Assembly (NCBI RefSeq): GCF_026151205.1
Contig: NC_087076.1
Location: forward strand, 19,833,919-19,897,918
Direction of reading: 5' to 3'
From: Bolinopsis microptera
Lineage: Eukaryota; Ctenophora; Tentaculata; Lobata; Bolinopsidae
DNA length: 64,000 nt
The translations under genes were made by a program, and so were the position numbers. Within the stretch, counting starts at the first letter, position 1. The number at the start of each line of letters is the position of its first letter. The notes under the pieces are model-generated. The model had not been told where the DNA came from. It saw only the letters and a list, made by a program, of their open reading frames with translations, and searched no databases. Positions 37,760 through 50,329 of this stretch are shown one piece after another.

Positions 37760-40334
37760 ACAGATTGATTGAGGAGCACTACCCGAAGGCATTACTCGGC
37801 ACTAACGCCTTAAAATCTTTAATTACAATCAAATATAAATATATGCACACAATGTATAAAGTATTAATAATGTATAAAATATGATTATGCTATTAGCAAA
37901 TTTAAATAGTACTATTAAGAATTTTAAATAACTCTTATCTCTTGACATAAATTTAGAACAGCGACACAGGGTCTGAAGAATGCGCAGTGATATTTTTATC
38001 TTTTAAAAGTTGTAAATGACAGTGAAATTGCGCGGTGTCGATAGCATTGTAAAAAAATGCTCGAAGATAGTCATATTTTGTTATGAGGTTAAAGTTTTGT
38101 TGCTCGTTATTATGATCAACGTATGTTGTACCAAATTATTTAAATTTCTAAAAGTACGAAATTTGAGTTGTCCCAGTCCTTGTCATCCGGTTTATGTGCT
38201 TGTGCAGTAAGCACATGCTTGTTGACTGTAGACTTGAATGAATTTAGGAATTTGTCTTGTAGGCAAGTGGTGACATATTTTATGTCCTTGTTAATAATGT
38301 TGACTGTTTGGTTATATAACTTAGGCCCAATGTAAGAAATGCTCTTGTCTGAATTACATAAACGGTTAAATGGTACTGCAAAGAACTCAGGTTCTCTTCT
38401 AGGTGCGTTTAAGTTTGAAACAGTGAACATTCTTATAATATTTGGTGGTGCAGTGTTAGAATAAACTTTGTGCATTAAGCATAATATACATTTAGCTATC
38501 ACGTTCGGTAAAGCTAATACTTCTAGTTTATTGAAAATTTCCTTTGTGTGTGAAGGTGTGCTATTCAGATCTTTGTCATAAAAATAGCGGTGGTATTGGT
38601 TATCTGCAGCGCGAATGCCCTTTTTCTGGGCCGAGAAGACTCTTTTAACGGAGTTTAGCGATCTTGTTCCCCAAACTGTGCAGCAGTAGTACAAGTGAGA
38701 CTGAACAAAGCTGTTGTATATCAACTTGAGTGCTTTGTTAGGTACTGAGCCTTTGAGTTTGTAGAGAATACCCGCATTTCTAGATACTTTAGTGGCTAAA
38801 TGTCTAATGTGGTGGGCCCAATTTAGCTTAGTATCAATGATCACGCCAAGAAACTTTTCGTGATAACTTTGCTTTAGTCGCTCACCTCCCATGTAGATTT
38901 CTCTATCCTTAGTTTTCTTATTTGTAAAGATCATATATTTAGTTTTGCTAGCATTTAATTTAAGCCCGTTATTAGTAGCCCAATCAATTATCAAAGTCAG
39001 AATGTCATTCACCAATGCATTAAGTTGTTCAAATGTATCTGTACTTATTATTAGGTTTGCGTCGTCAGCGAAATAAATATGTTTAGCTAAATTACTAATC
39101 TGAGGAAGGTCGTTGATGTAGATTATGAACAGAATTGGTCCGAGAATGGAGCCCTGTGGTACTCCGTAGTTAAGTTTGAGGTGAGAGGACTTGCAGTTGT
39201 TGACGCTCACGTATTGCTCTCTATCGGTTAGATATGAGTGAAACCACGATAAAGCCAACCCCCGAACTCCATAGTGCTCAAGTTTTCTCAGAAGAATACT
39301 GCTGTCAACCATGTCAAAGGCCTTGCTGTAGTCCAATAGAAGCAGTGCTGTGACCTGCTTTTTTTCTAGTGCCCTGTGTATATGGTTTTGGGCTTCTAGT
39401 AAAGCATGTTCGCAGCTGTGCCCAGCCCGAAATCCGTATTGAGAGTCAAATAGGATTTTCTCTGTCTTTAAGTGATCTAATAGTCGCGCTTGCATAATTT
39501 TTTCAAAGATTTTTGAGAAACATAAGAGTAGTGAGATAGGTCGATAGTTTGAAACTTCAGCACGTGACCCACCTTTGTGAAGTGGAACTACTTTCGCGAT
39601 TTTCAATTTATGCGGAAACTTCCCCTGATGTAGAGACGCAGAGACTAGGCAGCTAAGCACTGGTGCAAGTATATTGCTCACTTTTTTCAGGGGAAGTATA
39701 CTCATATCAGAAGTCGACTTAATCTTCAAACCCTTAACTATTTCAATTATTTCTGATGCGGACGAATCTTCTAGATTCATGCTCCGCTGGCATTTGCTAT
39801 CTTGAGTTTCTGTTACGATAGTCCTGCCCTCAGAGCATACGAGACCATTTTCTCTCTTAAGAGTCTCGGCTATATTGCAGAAATAGTCATTGAAGCTATT
39901 CGCAATTTGCTGAGAATCTGTTATCTCGCTCCCATTATAGTTAATTTTGTTTATCTTAATTTTGCCTTTTTTCTTTCTGTTTAACAAGTTATTAACCATT
40001 TGCCATTGTTTTCTGCTGTCGCTAGAATATTTTGTAAAGTACGCGTTGTAATATTTGTTTTTGGCCTTATCCACGTGTTTATTCACAAATTTCTTCATTT
40101 TCTTGTACCTAATATCATTTTCAGTGGTCGGGTTTGTGACAAAATCTTCATAAAATTTATTTTTGCGATCACATGCGCACCGTAACCATTCTTGGATCCA
40201 CGGCTTTGTGTTTTTACGGCGGCCTGGTTTACTCTTTTTTGCCTTAATTGGGAAATTTCGGTCGTATAGTTCACTATATTTTTTATCGAAAGCCTCAAAT
40301 TTTTCATCTACAGAATCATAGTTATTAACAGATT
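37760..40334 (-). mobile_element. 5'-truncated non-LTR retrotransposon (CR1/L2/jockey-like)
   Basis: The insertion at 37767-40327 is flanked by the 7-bp direct repeat ACAGATT (37760-37766 and 40328-40334), taken from the satellite unit. The minus strand encodes a full reverse transcriptase and ends in a 373-bp 3' UTR. Its last bases (read on the minus strand) are CTCAATC next to AATC, a short tandem end as in CR1/L2-type elements, with no poly-A. The endonuclease and ORF1 are missing. Confidence 0.85.
38140..40327 (-). pseudogene. LINE reverse transcriptase, 5'-truncated ORF2
   Basis: The frame is open from the element border (VNNYDSVDEKFEAFDKKYSE) through KPWIQEWLR to the stop, about 728 codons. 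Reverse transcriptase motifs are complete: PLHKGG, NYRPISLL, GFRAGHSCEHAL, LLDYSKAFDMVDS, NYGVPQGSILGPILFIIYIN, the catalytic YFADDANLI, and FLGVIIDTKLNW. The region before the RT domain is the usual linker after the endonuclease, so truncation removed the endonuclease. No frameshift or stop is seen in what remains, so the copy is young. Family knowledge: this enzyme performs target-primed reverse transcription. CR1/L2/jockey-type fits best; I cannot settle the clade by eye. Confidence 0.9.
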
Positions 40335-40946
40335 ACCCACTACTCTCAGAAATATAGCACAGATTACCCACTACTCTCAGAAATATAGCACAGATTACCC
40401 ACTACTCTCAGAAATATAGCACAGATTACCCACTACTCTCAGAAATATAGCACAGATTACCCACTACTCTCAGAAATATAGCACAGATTACCCACTACTC
40501 TCAGAAATATAGCACAGATTACCCACTACTCTCAGAAATATAGTACAGATTACCCACTACTCTCAGAAATATAGCACAGATTACCCACTACTCTCAGAAA
40601 TATAGCACAGATTACCCAATACTCTCAGAAATATAGCACAGATTACCCACTACTCTCAGAAATATAGCACAGATTACCCACTACTCTCAGAAATATAGCA
40701 CAGATTACCCACTACTCTTAGAAATATAGCACAGATTACCCATTACTCACAGAAATATAGCACAGATTATCCACTACTCTCAGAAATATAGCACAGATTA
40801 TCCACTACTCTCAGAAATATAGAACAGATTACCCATTACTCTCAGAAATATAGCACAGAATACCCATTACTCTCAGAAATATAGCACAGATTACCCACTA
40901 CTCTCAGAAATATAGCACAGATTACCCATTACTCTCAGAAATATAG

Positions 40947-43900
40947 CACAGATTGGGGGGGTGGGTACCAATGGCATAGAATGGAGACAAATGGCATAAA
41001 ATTCATCAAATGGCATAGAAATTTCATGGCATAAATGGAAATTTTGTTTGGCCAATTCTCCATTTATGCCAATTTATGCCATGAATTTAGGTCTTCATAT
41101 TTGACCTTTAGGATGACTTTAAATTCGCAAATATTATTAGTACTTGAATAAGAGACATGTTTCATGCTTTATAACGCTTGGAATGATCGTTAAAGTCAAA
41201 GATTCATATGACAAATAAAGAAAATAGAAATGTATTATATCAAATATATACCAAACATTTCACTATTCAAGAAAAGCAAATTGTGAGATGTTCAAAATGT
41301 ATGTAGAATACAAACATTGACAACACAACGATTTTGAATGTCATCAAGGAACAATGCATCTGATGTATTTGTCTTCGACGAGTAGCCAAACATTAGGAGA
41401 TCCATTGATTAGGCTATGTTCCTGGCAGTAGTACTTCATGGGGCATGACTTATAAGAAATAAATCTAACCACTCCTGTTGCAAAGTCCTGCTGAGATTTG
41501 AAGACTTTAAGAGTTTCTGTACTGCCAGCTTTCAAAACTGTTGAACATCCGCATTCAGGTTGATTGTAAATGCGAACATCAGAAGACACTCCAAACGCGT
41601 CCCCCTTGAATCTTGAAAGACGAGATTTTGTTGATAAAGTGCTTCTTCCTCCATTGAGCGTGAGTGTCTCAAAAGACCGGAAGGATAGTGTTCCATATTT
41701 ATCTGTTGATATCGTTTCTCCATCATCACAATCATCAACTCCAGGTTCTACCCCATAAGCTAAGTCGTCCTCATCCTCGAGGCATCCAGCTTCATCATCT
41801 ACAGCTTCCCAAGAAAGTTCTTGGCCATGGACGATTGGCTTCCCACTCCGTTCTTCAGGATCTGCGACTGCGGCGAACACAGGGAAATTGTTTCTTTTCC
41901 CTTCTCGAATGCAGTCCCTCGATGCCCTGTCCAGCGTTTTTGCCAACTTGCCTAGGCTTATCATACCACCAGTCCATTTCACTCGTTCTGCTTTCTGGCC
42001 TGTAGATTTAACCTTTTTGAGGTGAACTGTAGGATGCAAAACTGTACTTCCACGTGCATGTGCAATTGCAGATGTGTCTTCATGTAATGATAAAGCACTG
42101 TACACATTCTTTCTCTCCATTCCATGGGCCATAGTTATCGCATCCATATTTCTTGAGCGACCAGATGAAAAAGAAACTCGAATAAATGCAAACAGCTGCT
42201 CATTCTGATCACTTCCAAGGTAATAAGCGACGATTTCAGCATTAGGGAATTGCTTCTTCAGCAGAGTTAAATACAAAACAAGACCGTCACAAGTACATAT
42301 AAGATCAAGGTACGTCTGATTCGTTATGCTGACAGCTGAGTAAGTATTCTCTTTCCAAGTAACGAAAAATGTTTTTTCTCAAACAGTTCCATTTTTATTA
42401 TACTTTATAGCTTAGAGTCTAATTTGGCATGATATCAGATCATGTGATATTACATGGCCCCATGGAGAGCATTGCCAGAGCAATTGGCCAGAGAGCTCCA
42501 TAGAAGTAAGGGGCCTACTCTAGCCAACAGCTCTAATACATTTCCTTCCTCAACTTCATTTTCTTCATCTAACTGCTGCTGCTGCTCAGCAACTACTTGA
42601 TAGCTGGCACAGTGACAATTGTCTGCGTAGTGTATCTGTTAGCCTCAATTTTGCCTCAAGGAGGGAAGGTAGCCTCAATCCAACCTCACATAAGTTTCGA
42701 TAAAGTCTCAATAACCTTCGGGCTACAGTTACAAGTTTTATAGTGGGTCTATAACATGTTTCCGTACATTAAAGTTACAACTTAAAATGCGGTCGAATCA
42801 TTTATTAGCCTCATTTTGGCCTCCTACAAGAAGACTCTGCGATTTCTGAAATGTTGAGCTTGAAGAGGATGAATAAATTTTTATTGTTGACACATTAGAT
42901 AGTCACAATACCGAACATGCTCGAAAATATACACAAAAGTATACTTGTTAGCCTCATTTCACCCTCTCAAAGGGTGGTTAGCCTCATTTTCACCTCGAAT
43001 ATTTGAAGCTTAAATACCGATTAAATATAATCCCAAGGAATTTCATGTGCAACATGGATATCAAGTAACGTGTGAGCTGTTAACCTGTTTCCGTACATTA
43101 AAGTTAAAATGCGGTCGAATTATTTATTAGCCTCATTTTGGCCTCCTACAAGTAGACTCGGCGATTTCTGAAATGTTGAGTTTGAAGAGGATGAATCAAT
43201 CTTTATTGTTGACATATTAGATAGTCACAATACCGAACCAACTCGAAAATATACACAAAAGTATACTTGTTAGCCTCATTTCACCCTCTCAAAAGGTGGT
43301 TAGCCTCATTTTCACCTCGAATATTTAAAGCTTAGATCTCGATCAAGTATAATCACTATGGATTTTACTGGGCCGCGCTCAGCCTGTCATTCCGCCGAAT
43401 CTCTATGTTTATGAACATAATCTCTATGTTTATGAACATAATATCCTGAGGTCTCCAGGTAATATGGATTATACTTGCAACTTGAATATCATGGACGTAA
43501 CATGAGAAAGTTCTTTTTTGAAAGTGGTGAGGCTAATTTGTTAGCCTCAATTGTCCCTCGCAGTTAAATCACTCCTACTGAGTCTAGTGAGTGAGCTAGG
43601 AGGTCGCCGAACATCTCATTTTAAAGCCGTATCGATTTTCTATACGCATACCAAAAATCAAATGCGTAACTAAAACAGAAATGAAATTACAGAAGTTTTC
43701 AATTTTTTGTCAAAAAACGAACTTTTAGGGGTGTTTCTAATATGACCAGGGTCAGTACAACAAATAGAGATAAAGGTGACAGTACTAGTGGGGTGCAGAC
43801 TATTCGTTATTAAATTCTCAGTTCAAAGTTTTAAAATTTAATATTTCGAATGGCATAGAATGGAGACAAATGGCATAAAATTCATCAAATGGCATAGAAA

Positions 43901-43980
43901 TTTCATGGCATAAATGGAAATTTTGTTTGGCCAATTCTCCATTATGCCATTAATGCCATTGGTACCCCCCCCCACAGATT
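40947..43980 (-). mobile_element. 3.0-kb DNA-transposon-like element, copy 1
   Basis: The element at 40955-43972 interrupts the satellite and is flanked by CACAGATT (8 bp, the last 7 certain). It begins with a G run and GGTACCAATGGCAT and ends with the exact complement ATGCCATTGGTACC and a C run, an inverted terminal repeat. Just inside each end lies the same roughly 100-bp block rich in ATGGCATA, in direct orientation (about 40973-41075 and 43852-43947). A single transposase-like frame occupies the left third; the rest is non-coding with repeated GTTAGCCTCATTTT motifs, including a roughly 330-bp internal duplication (about 42752-43050 and 43083-43350). The 8-bp duplication is typical of hAT and P-type elements, but the ends match neither well. 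Confidence 0.7.
41344..42378 (-). CDS. putative transposase, C-terminal part (copy 1)
   Basis: The frame is open from 42378 (EKTFFVTWKENTYSAVSITN) to the stop at 41344, about 344 codons; a splice acceptor (gtttgag) may start it, so upstream exons are possible. Visible features are a stretch resembling the end of DDE transposases (VAYYLGSDQNEQLFAFIR), a basic middle (KKVKSTGQKAERVKW), an acidic block (GCLEDEDDLAYGVEPGVDDC) and Cys-rich C-terminal motifs (ECGCSTVL, KSCPMKYYCQEH) that may bind zinc. I do not recognise the superfamily. Evidence for a transposase is its position inside an inverted-repeat element, the LGSD-E-F-IR motif, and near-perfect conservation in copy 2. Confidence 0.5.
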   Translation of the reverse strand, partial: EKTFFVTWKENTYSAVSITNQTYLDLICTCDGLVLYLTLLKKQFPNAEIVAYYLGSDQNEQLFAFIRVSFSSGRSRNMDAITMAHGMERKNVYSALSLHEDTSAIAHARGSTVLHPTVHLKKVKSTGQKAERVKWTGGMISLGKLAKTLDRASRDCIREGKRNNFPVFAAVADPEERSGKPIVHGQELSWEAVDDEAGCLEDEDDLAYGVEPGVDDCDDGETISTDKYGTLSFRSFETLTLNGGRSTLSTKSRLSRFKGDAFGVSSDVRIYNQPECGCSTVLKAGSTETLKVFKSQQDFATGVVRFISYKSCPMKYYCQEHSLINGSPNVWLLVEDKYIRCIVP

Positions 43981-44786
43981 ACCCACTACTCTCAGAAATA
44001 TAGCACAGATTACCCACTACTCTCAGAAATATAGCACAGATTACCCACTACTCTCAGAAATATAGCACAGATTACCCACTACTCTCAGAAATATAGCACA
44101 GATTATCCACTACCCTCAGAAATATAGCACAGATTACCCACTACTCTCAGAAATATAGCACAGATTACCCACTACTCTCAGAAATATAGCACAGATTACC
44201 CACTACTCTCAGAAATATAGCACAGATTACCCACTACTCTCAGAAATATAGCACAGATTACCCACTACTCTCAGAAATATAGCACAGATTACCCACTACT
44301 CTCAGAAATATAGCACAGATTACCCACTACTCTCAGAAATATAGCACAGATTACCCACTACTCTCAGAAATATAGCACAGATTACCCACTACTCTCAGAA
44401 ATATAGCACAGATTACCCACTACTCTCAGAAATATAGCACAGATTACCCACTACTCTCAGAAATATAGCACAGATTACCCACTACTCTCAGAAATATAGC
44501 ACAGATTACCCACTACTCTCAGAAATATAGCACAGATTACCCATTACTCTCAGAAATATAGCACAGATTACCCACTACTCTCAGAAATATAGCACAGATT
44601 ACCCACTACTCTCAGAAATATAGCACAGATTACCCACTACTCTCAGAAATATAGCACAGATTACCCACTACTCTCAGAAATATAGCACAGATTACCCACT
44701 ACTCTCAGAAATATAGCACAGATTACCCACTACTCTCAGAAATATAGCACAGATTACCCATTACTCTCAGAAATATAGCACAGATT
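43973..44786. repeat. satellite segment between the two 3.0-kb elements
   Basis: About 26 units of the 31-bp repeat, mostly of the common type; one TTATCCACTACCCTC variant occurs near 44103. Confidence 0.95.
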
Positions 44787-47700
44787 GGGGGGGGGGGGGG
44801 GGGGGTACCAATGGCATAGAATGGAGACAAATGGCATAAAATTCATCAAATGGCATAGAAATTTCATGGCATAAATGGAAATTTTGTTTGGCCAATTCTC
44901 CATTTATGCCAATTTATGCCATGAATTTAGGTCTTCATATTTGACCTTTAGGATGACTTTAAATTCGCAAATATTATTAGTACTTGAATAAGAGACATGT
45001 TTCATGCTTTATAACGCTTGGAATGATCGTTAAAGTCAAAGATTCATATGACAAATAAAGAAAATAGAAATTTATTATATCAAATATATACCAAACATTT
45101 CACTATTCAAGAAAAGCAAATTGTGAGATGTTCAAAATGTACAGAATACAAACATTGACAACACAACGATTTTGAATGTCATCAAGGAACAATGCATCTG
45201 ATGTATTTGTCTTCGACGAGTAGCCAAACATTAGGAGATCCATTGATTAGGCTATGTTCCTGGCAGTAGTACTTCATGGGGCATGACTTATAAGAAATAA
45301 ATCTAACCACTCCTGTTGCAAAGTCCTGCTGAGATTTGAAGACTTTAAGAGTTTCTGTACTGCCAGCTTTCAAAACTGTTGAACATCCGCATTCAGGTTG
45401 ATTGTATATGCGAACATCAGAAGACACTCCAAACGCGTCCCCCTTGAATCTTGAAAGACGAGATTTTGTTGATAAAGTGCTTCTTCCTCCATTGAGCGTG
45501 AGTGTCTCAAAAGACCGGAAGGATAGTGTTCCATATTTATCTGTTGATATCGTTTCTCCATCATCACAATCATCAACTCCAGGTTCTACCCCATAAGCTA
45601 AGTCGTCCTCATCCTCGAGGCATCCAGCTTCATCATCTACAGCTTCCCAAGAAAGTTCTTGGCCATGGACGATTGGCTTCCCACTCCGTTCTTCAGGATC
45701 TGCGACTGCGGCGAACACATGGAAATTGTTTCTTTTCCCTTCTCGAATGCAGTCCCTCGATGCCCTGTCCAGCGTTTTTGCCAACTTGCCTAGGCTTATC
45801 ATACCACCAGTCCATTTCACTCGTTCTGCTTTCTGGCCTGTAGATTTAACCTTTTTGAGGTGAACTGTAGGATGCAAAACTGTACTTCCACGTGCATGTG
45901 CAATTGCAGATGTGTCTTCATGTAATGATAAAGCACTGTACACATTCTTTCTCTCCATTCCATGGGCCATAGTTATCGCATCCATATTTCTTGAGCGACC
46001 AGATGAAAAAGAAACCCGAATAAATGCAAACAGCTGCTCATTCTGATCACTTCCAAGGTAATAAGTGACGATTTCAGCATTAGGGAATTGCTTCTTCAGC
46101 AGAGTTAAATACAAAACAAGACCGTCACAAGTACATATAAGATCAAGGTACGTCTGATTCGTTATGCTGACAGCTGAGTAAGTATTCTCTTTCCAAGTAA
46201 CGAAAAATGTTTTTTCTCAAACAGTTCCATTTTTATTATACTTTATAGCTTAGAGTCTAATTTGGCATGATATCAGATCATGTGATATTACATGGCCCCA
46301 TGGAGAGCATTGCCAGAGCAATTGGCCAGAGAGCTCCATAGAAGTAAGGGGCCTACTCTAGCCAACAGCTCTAATACATTTCCTTCCTCAACTTCATTTT
46401 CTTCATCTAACTGCTGCTGCTGCTCAGCAACTACTTGATAGCTGGCACAGTGACAATTGTCTGCGTAGTGTATCTGTTAGCCTCAATTTTGCCTCAAGGA
46501 GGGAAGGTAGCCTCAATCCAACCTCACATAAGTTTCGATAAAGTCTCAATAACCTTCGGGCTACAGTTACAAGTTTTATAGTGGGTCTATAACATGTTTC
46601 CGTACATTAAAGTTACAACTTAAAATGCGGTCGAATCATTTATTAGCCTCATTTTGGCCTCCTACAAGAAGACTCTGCGATTTCTGAAATGTTGAGCTTG
46701 AAGAGGATGAATAAATTTTTATTGTTGACACATTAGATAGTCACAATACCGAACATGCTCGAAAATATACACAAAAGTATACTTGTTAGCCTCATTTCAC
46801 CCTCTCAAAGGGTGGTTAGCCTCATTTTCACCTCGAATATTTGAAGCTTAAATACCGATTAAATATAATCCCAAGGAATTTCATGTGCAACATGGATATC
46901 AAGTAACGTGTGAGCTGTTAACCTGTTTCCGTACATTAAAGTTAAAGTGCGGTCGAATTATTTATTAGCCTCATTTTGGCCTCCTACAAGTAGACTCGGC
47001 GATTTCTGAAATGTTGAGTTTGAAGAGGATGAATCAATCTTTATTGTTGACATATTAGATAGTCACAATACCGAACCAACTCGAAAATATACACAAAAGT
47101 ATACTTGTTAGCCTCATTTCACCCTCTCAAAAGGTGGTTAGCCTCATTTTCACCTCGAATATTTAAAGCTTAGATCTCGATCAAGTATAATCACTATGGA
47201 TTTTACTGGGCCGCGCTCAGCCTGTCATTCCGCCGAATCTCTATGTTTATGAACATAATCTCTATGTTTATGAACATAATATCCTGAGGTCTCCATGTAA
47301 TATGGATTATACTTGCAACTTGAATATCATGGACGTAACATGAGAAAGTTCTTTTTTGAAAGTGGTGAGGCTAATTTGTTAGCCTCAATTGTCCCTCGCA
47401 GTTAAATCACTCCTACTGAGTCTAGTGAGTGAGCTAGGAGGTCGCCGAACATCTCATTTTAAAGCCGTATCGATTTTCTATACGCATACCAAAAATCAAA
47501 TGCGTAACTAAAACAGAAATGAAATTACAGAAGTTTTCAATTTTTTGTCAAAAAACGAACTTTTAGGGGTGTTTCTAATATGACCAGGGTCAGTACAACA
47601 AATAGAGATAAAGGTGACAGTACTAGTGGGGTGCAGACTATTCGTTATTAAATTCTCAGTTCAAAGTTTTAAAATTTAATATTTCGAATGGCATAGAATG

Positions 47701-47820
47701 GAGACAAATGGCATAAAATTCATCAAATGGCATAGAAATTTCATGGCATAAATGGAAATTTTGTTTGGCCAATTCTCCATTATGCCATTAATGCCATTGG
47801 TACCCCCCCCCCCACAGATT
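44779..47820 (-). mobile_element. 3.0-kb DNA-transposon-like element, copy 2
   Basis: Almost identical to copy 1 (I count only a handful of base differences, one 3-bp change near 45141 and a longer G run of about 20 at the left end). It has the same flank, ACAGATT, at the same register of the satellite unit. The ends, internal duplication and GTTAGCCTCATTTT motifs are all preserved. It may be a second insertion or a duplicate of copy 1. Confidence 0.7.
45182..46216 (-). CDS. putative transposase, C-terminal part (copy 2)
   Basis: Same frame as in copy 1 with two amino-acid changes that I can see (Ala to Thr in AEIVTYYLG and Pro to His in NNFHVFAAV). The frame is intact. With copy 1 it shows that the coding region is either under constraint or very recently copied. 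Confidence 0.5.
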   Translation of the reverse strand, partial: EKTFFVTWKENTYSAVSITNQTYLDLICTCDGLVLYLTLLKKQFPNAEIVTYYLGSDQNEQLFAFIRVSFSSGRSRNMDAITMAHGMERKNVYSALSLHEDTSAIAHARGSTVLHPTVHLKKVKSTGQKAERVKWTGGMISLGKLAKTLDRASRDCIREGKRNNFHVFAAVADPEERSGKPIVHGQELSWEAVDDEAGCLEDEDDLAYGVEPGVDDCDDGETISTDKYGTLSFRSFETLTLNGGRSTLSTKSRLSRFKGDAFGVSSDVRIYNQPECGCSTVLKAGSTETLKVFKSQQDFATGVVRFISYKSCPMKYYCQEHSLINGSPNVWLLVEDKYIRCIVP

Positions 47821-48856
47821 ACCCACTACTCTCAGAAATATAGCACAGATTACCCACTACTCTCAGAAATATAGCACAGATTACCCACTACTCTCAGAAA
47901 TATAGCACAGATTACCCACTACTCTCAGAAATATAGCACAGATTACCCACTACTCTCAGAAATATAGCACAGATAACCCATTACTCTCAGAAATATTGCA
48001 CAGATTACCCACTACTCTCAGAAATATAGCACAGATTACCCATTACTCTCAGAAATATAGCACAGATTACCCACTACTCTCAGAAATATAGCACAGATTA
48101 CCCACTACTCTCAGAAATATAGCACAGATTACCCACTACTCTCAGAAATATAGCACAGATTACCCACTACTCTCAGAAATATAGCACAGATTACCCATTA
48201 CTCTCAGAAATATAGCACAGATTACCCACTACTCTCAGAAATATAGCACAGATTACCCACTACTCTCAGAAATATAGCACAGATTACCTATTACTCTCAG
48301 AAATATAGCACAGATTACCCACTACTCTCAGAAATATAGCACAGATTACCCACTACTCTCAGAAATATAGCACAGATTACCCACTACTCTCAGAAATATA
48401 GCACAGATTACCCACTACTCTCAGAAATATAGCACAGATTACCCACTACTCTCAGAAATATAGCACAGATTACCCACTACTCTCAGAAATATAGCACAGA
48501 TTACCCACTACTCTCAGAAATATAGCACAGATTACCCACTACTCTCAGAAATATAGCACAGATTACCCACAACTCTCAGAAATATAGCACAGATTACCCA
48601 CTACCCTCAGAAATATAGCACAGATTACCCACTACTCTCAGAAATATAGCACAGATTACCCACTACTCTCAGAAATATAGCACAGATTACCCACTATTCT
48701 CAGAAATATAGCACAGATTACCCACTTCTCTCAGAAATATAGCACAGATTACCCACTACTCTCAGAAATATAGCACAGATTACCCACTACTCTCAGAAAT
48801 ATAGCACAGATTACCCACTACTCTCAGAAATATAGCACAGATTACCCACTACTCTC

Positions 48857-49220
48857 TTCAACGGCCAGGTAGCGCAGTTGGTTAGAACGCCTGTCTTACA
48901 ATCGTTAGGTTGCGAGTTCGAAACCCACTGACTGCCTGGTCGTGGGGTGAGCGTCGTCGACGTTCAGCTAAGGATCATGAGTGGTCTATGCAGCCCCCCG
49001 GTCTACTCAGCCGAATACTCGAGAAATCGGGTGTGAGGGTTAAATGAGGAGCTGCACATTGCAGCAAAGTCTCGGACGAAGAAAGTATGGTACACACTAC
49101 CTTAACCGTCACTGGCCAAAAAAGATCCTTCGGCTTCCTGTAATTGGCTGGTTGCACTTGTGTAACATCGTGGCTGTTGGAATACACCGAAGTAAAATAA
49201 GTGTCTAGATAAAAAAAAAA
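48857..49220 (+). mobile_element. tRNA-derived SINE, copy 2
   Basis: A 364-bp SINE. The head is tRNA-like: A box TAGCGCAGTTGG and B box GAGTTCGAAACCC, with a TTACAA-type anticodon loop. A unique body follows, then a tail GAAGTAAAATAAGTGTCTAG with A10. Insertion removed about 7 bp of the satellite unit and left no visible target duplication. An 83-codon frame on the minus strand is only the reverse of the SINE body. Confidence 0.9.
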
Positions 49221-50329
49221 TAGCACAGATTACCCACTACTCTCAGAAATATAGCACAGATTACCCACTACTCTCAGAAATATAGCACAGATTACCCACT
49301 ACTCTCAGAAATATAGCACAGATTACCCACTACTCTCAGAAATATAGCACAGATTACCCACTACTCTCAGAAATATAGCACAGATTACCCACTACTCTCA
49401 GAAATATAGCACAGATTACCCACTACTCTCAGAAATATAGCACAGATAACCCATTACTCTCAGAAATATTGCACAGATTACCCACTACTCTCAGAAATAT
49501 AGCACAGATTACCCATTACTCTCAGAAATATAGCACAGATTACCCACTACTCTCAGAAATATAGCACAGATTACCCACTACTCTCAGAAATATAGCACAG
49601 ATTACCCACTACTCTCAGAAATATAGCACAGATTACCCACTACTCTCAGAAATATAGCACAGATTACCCATTACTCTCAGAAATATAGCACAGATTACCC
49701 ACTACTCTCAGAAATATAGCACAGATTACCCACTACTCTCAGAAATATAGCACAGATTACCTATTACTCTCAGAAATATAGCACAGATTACCCACTACTC
49801 TCAGAAATATAGCACAGATTACCCACTACTCTCAGAAATATAGCACAGATTACCCACTACTCTCAGAAATATAGCACAGATTACCCACTACTCTCAGAAA
49901 TATAGCACAGATTACCCACTACTCTCAGAAATATAGCACAGATTACCCACTACTCTCAGAAATATAGCACAGATTACCCACTACTCTCAGAAATATAGCA
50001 CAGATTACCCACTACTCTCAGAAATATAGCACAGATTACCCACAACTCTCAGAAATATAGCACAGATTACCCACTACCCTCAGAAATATAGCACAGATTA
50101 CCCACTACTCTCAGAAATATAGCACAGATTACCCACTACTCTCAGAAATATAGCACAGATTACCCACTATTCTCAGAAATATAGCACAGATTACCCACTT
50201 CTCTCAGAAATATAGCACAGATTACCCACTACTCTCAGAAATATAGCACAGATTACCCACTACTCTCAGAAATATAGCACAGATTACCCACTACTCTCAG
50301 AAATATAGCACAGATTACCCACTACTCTC

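Noticed and set aside
27204..37766. CRISPR-like regular repeats
   Set aside because: The units are joined head to tail with no unique spacers, and the surrounding genes are eukaryotic. It is a satellite.
40095..40307. A 70-codon frame upstream of the LINE reverse transcriptase
   Set aside because: It is in another frame; the true RT frame runs through the same bases to the element border with family-typical residues.
41344..46216. Reading the 3.0-kb element as a Helitron
   Set aside because: It has inverted ends and a target duplication, which Helitrons lack, and no Rep or helicase motifs.
48861..48935. tRNA-Val-like gene at the SINE head
   Set aside because: A and B boxes are present, but the anticodon and acceptor stems do not pair and the same sequence continues into a SINE body with poly-A, found three times.
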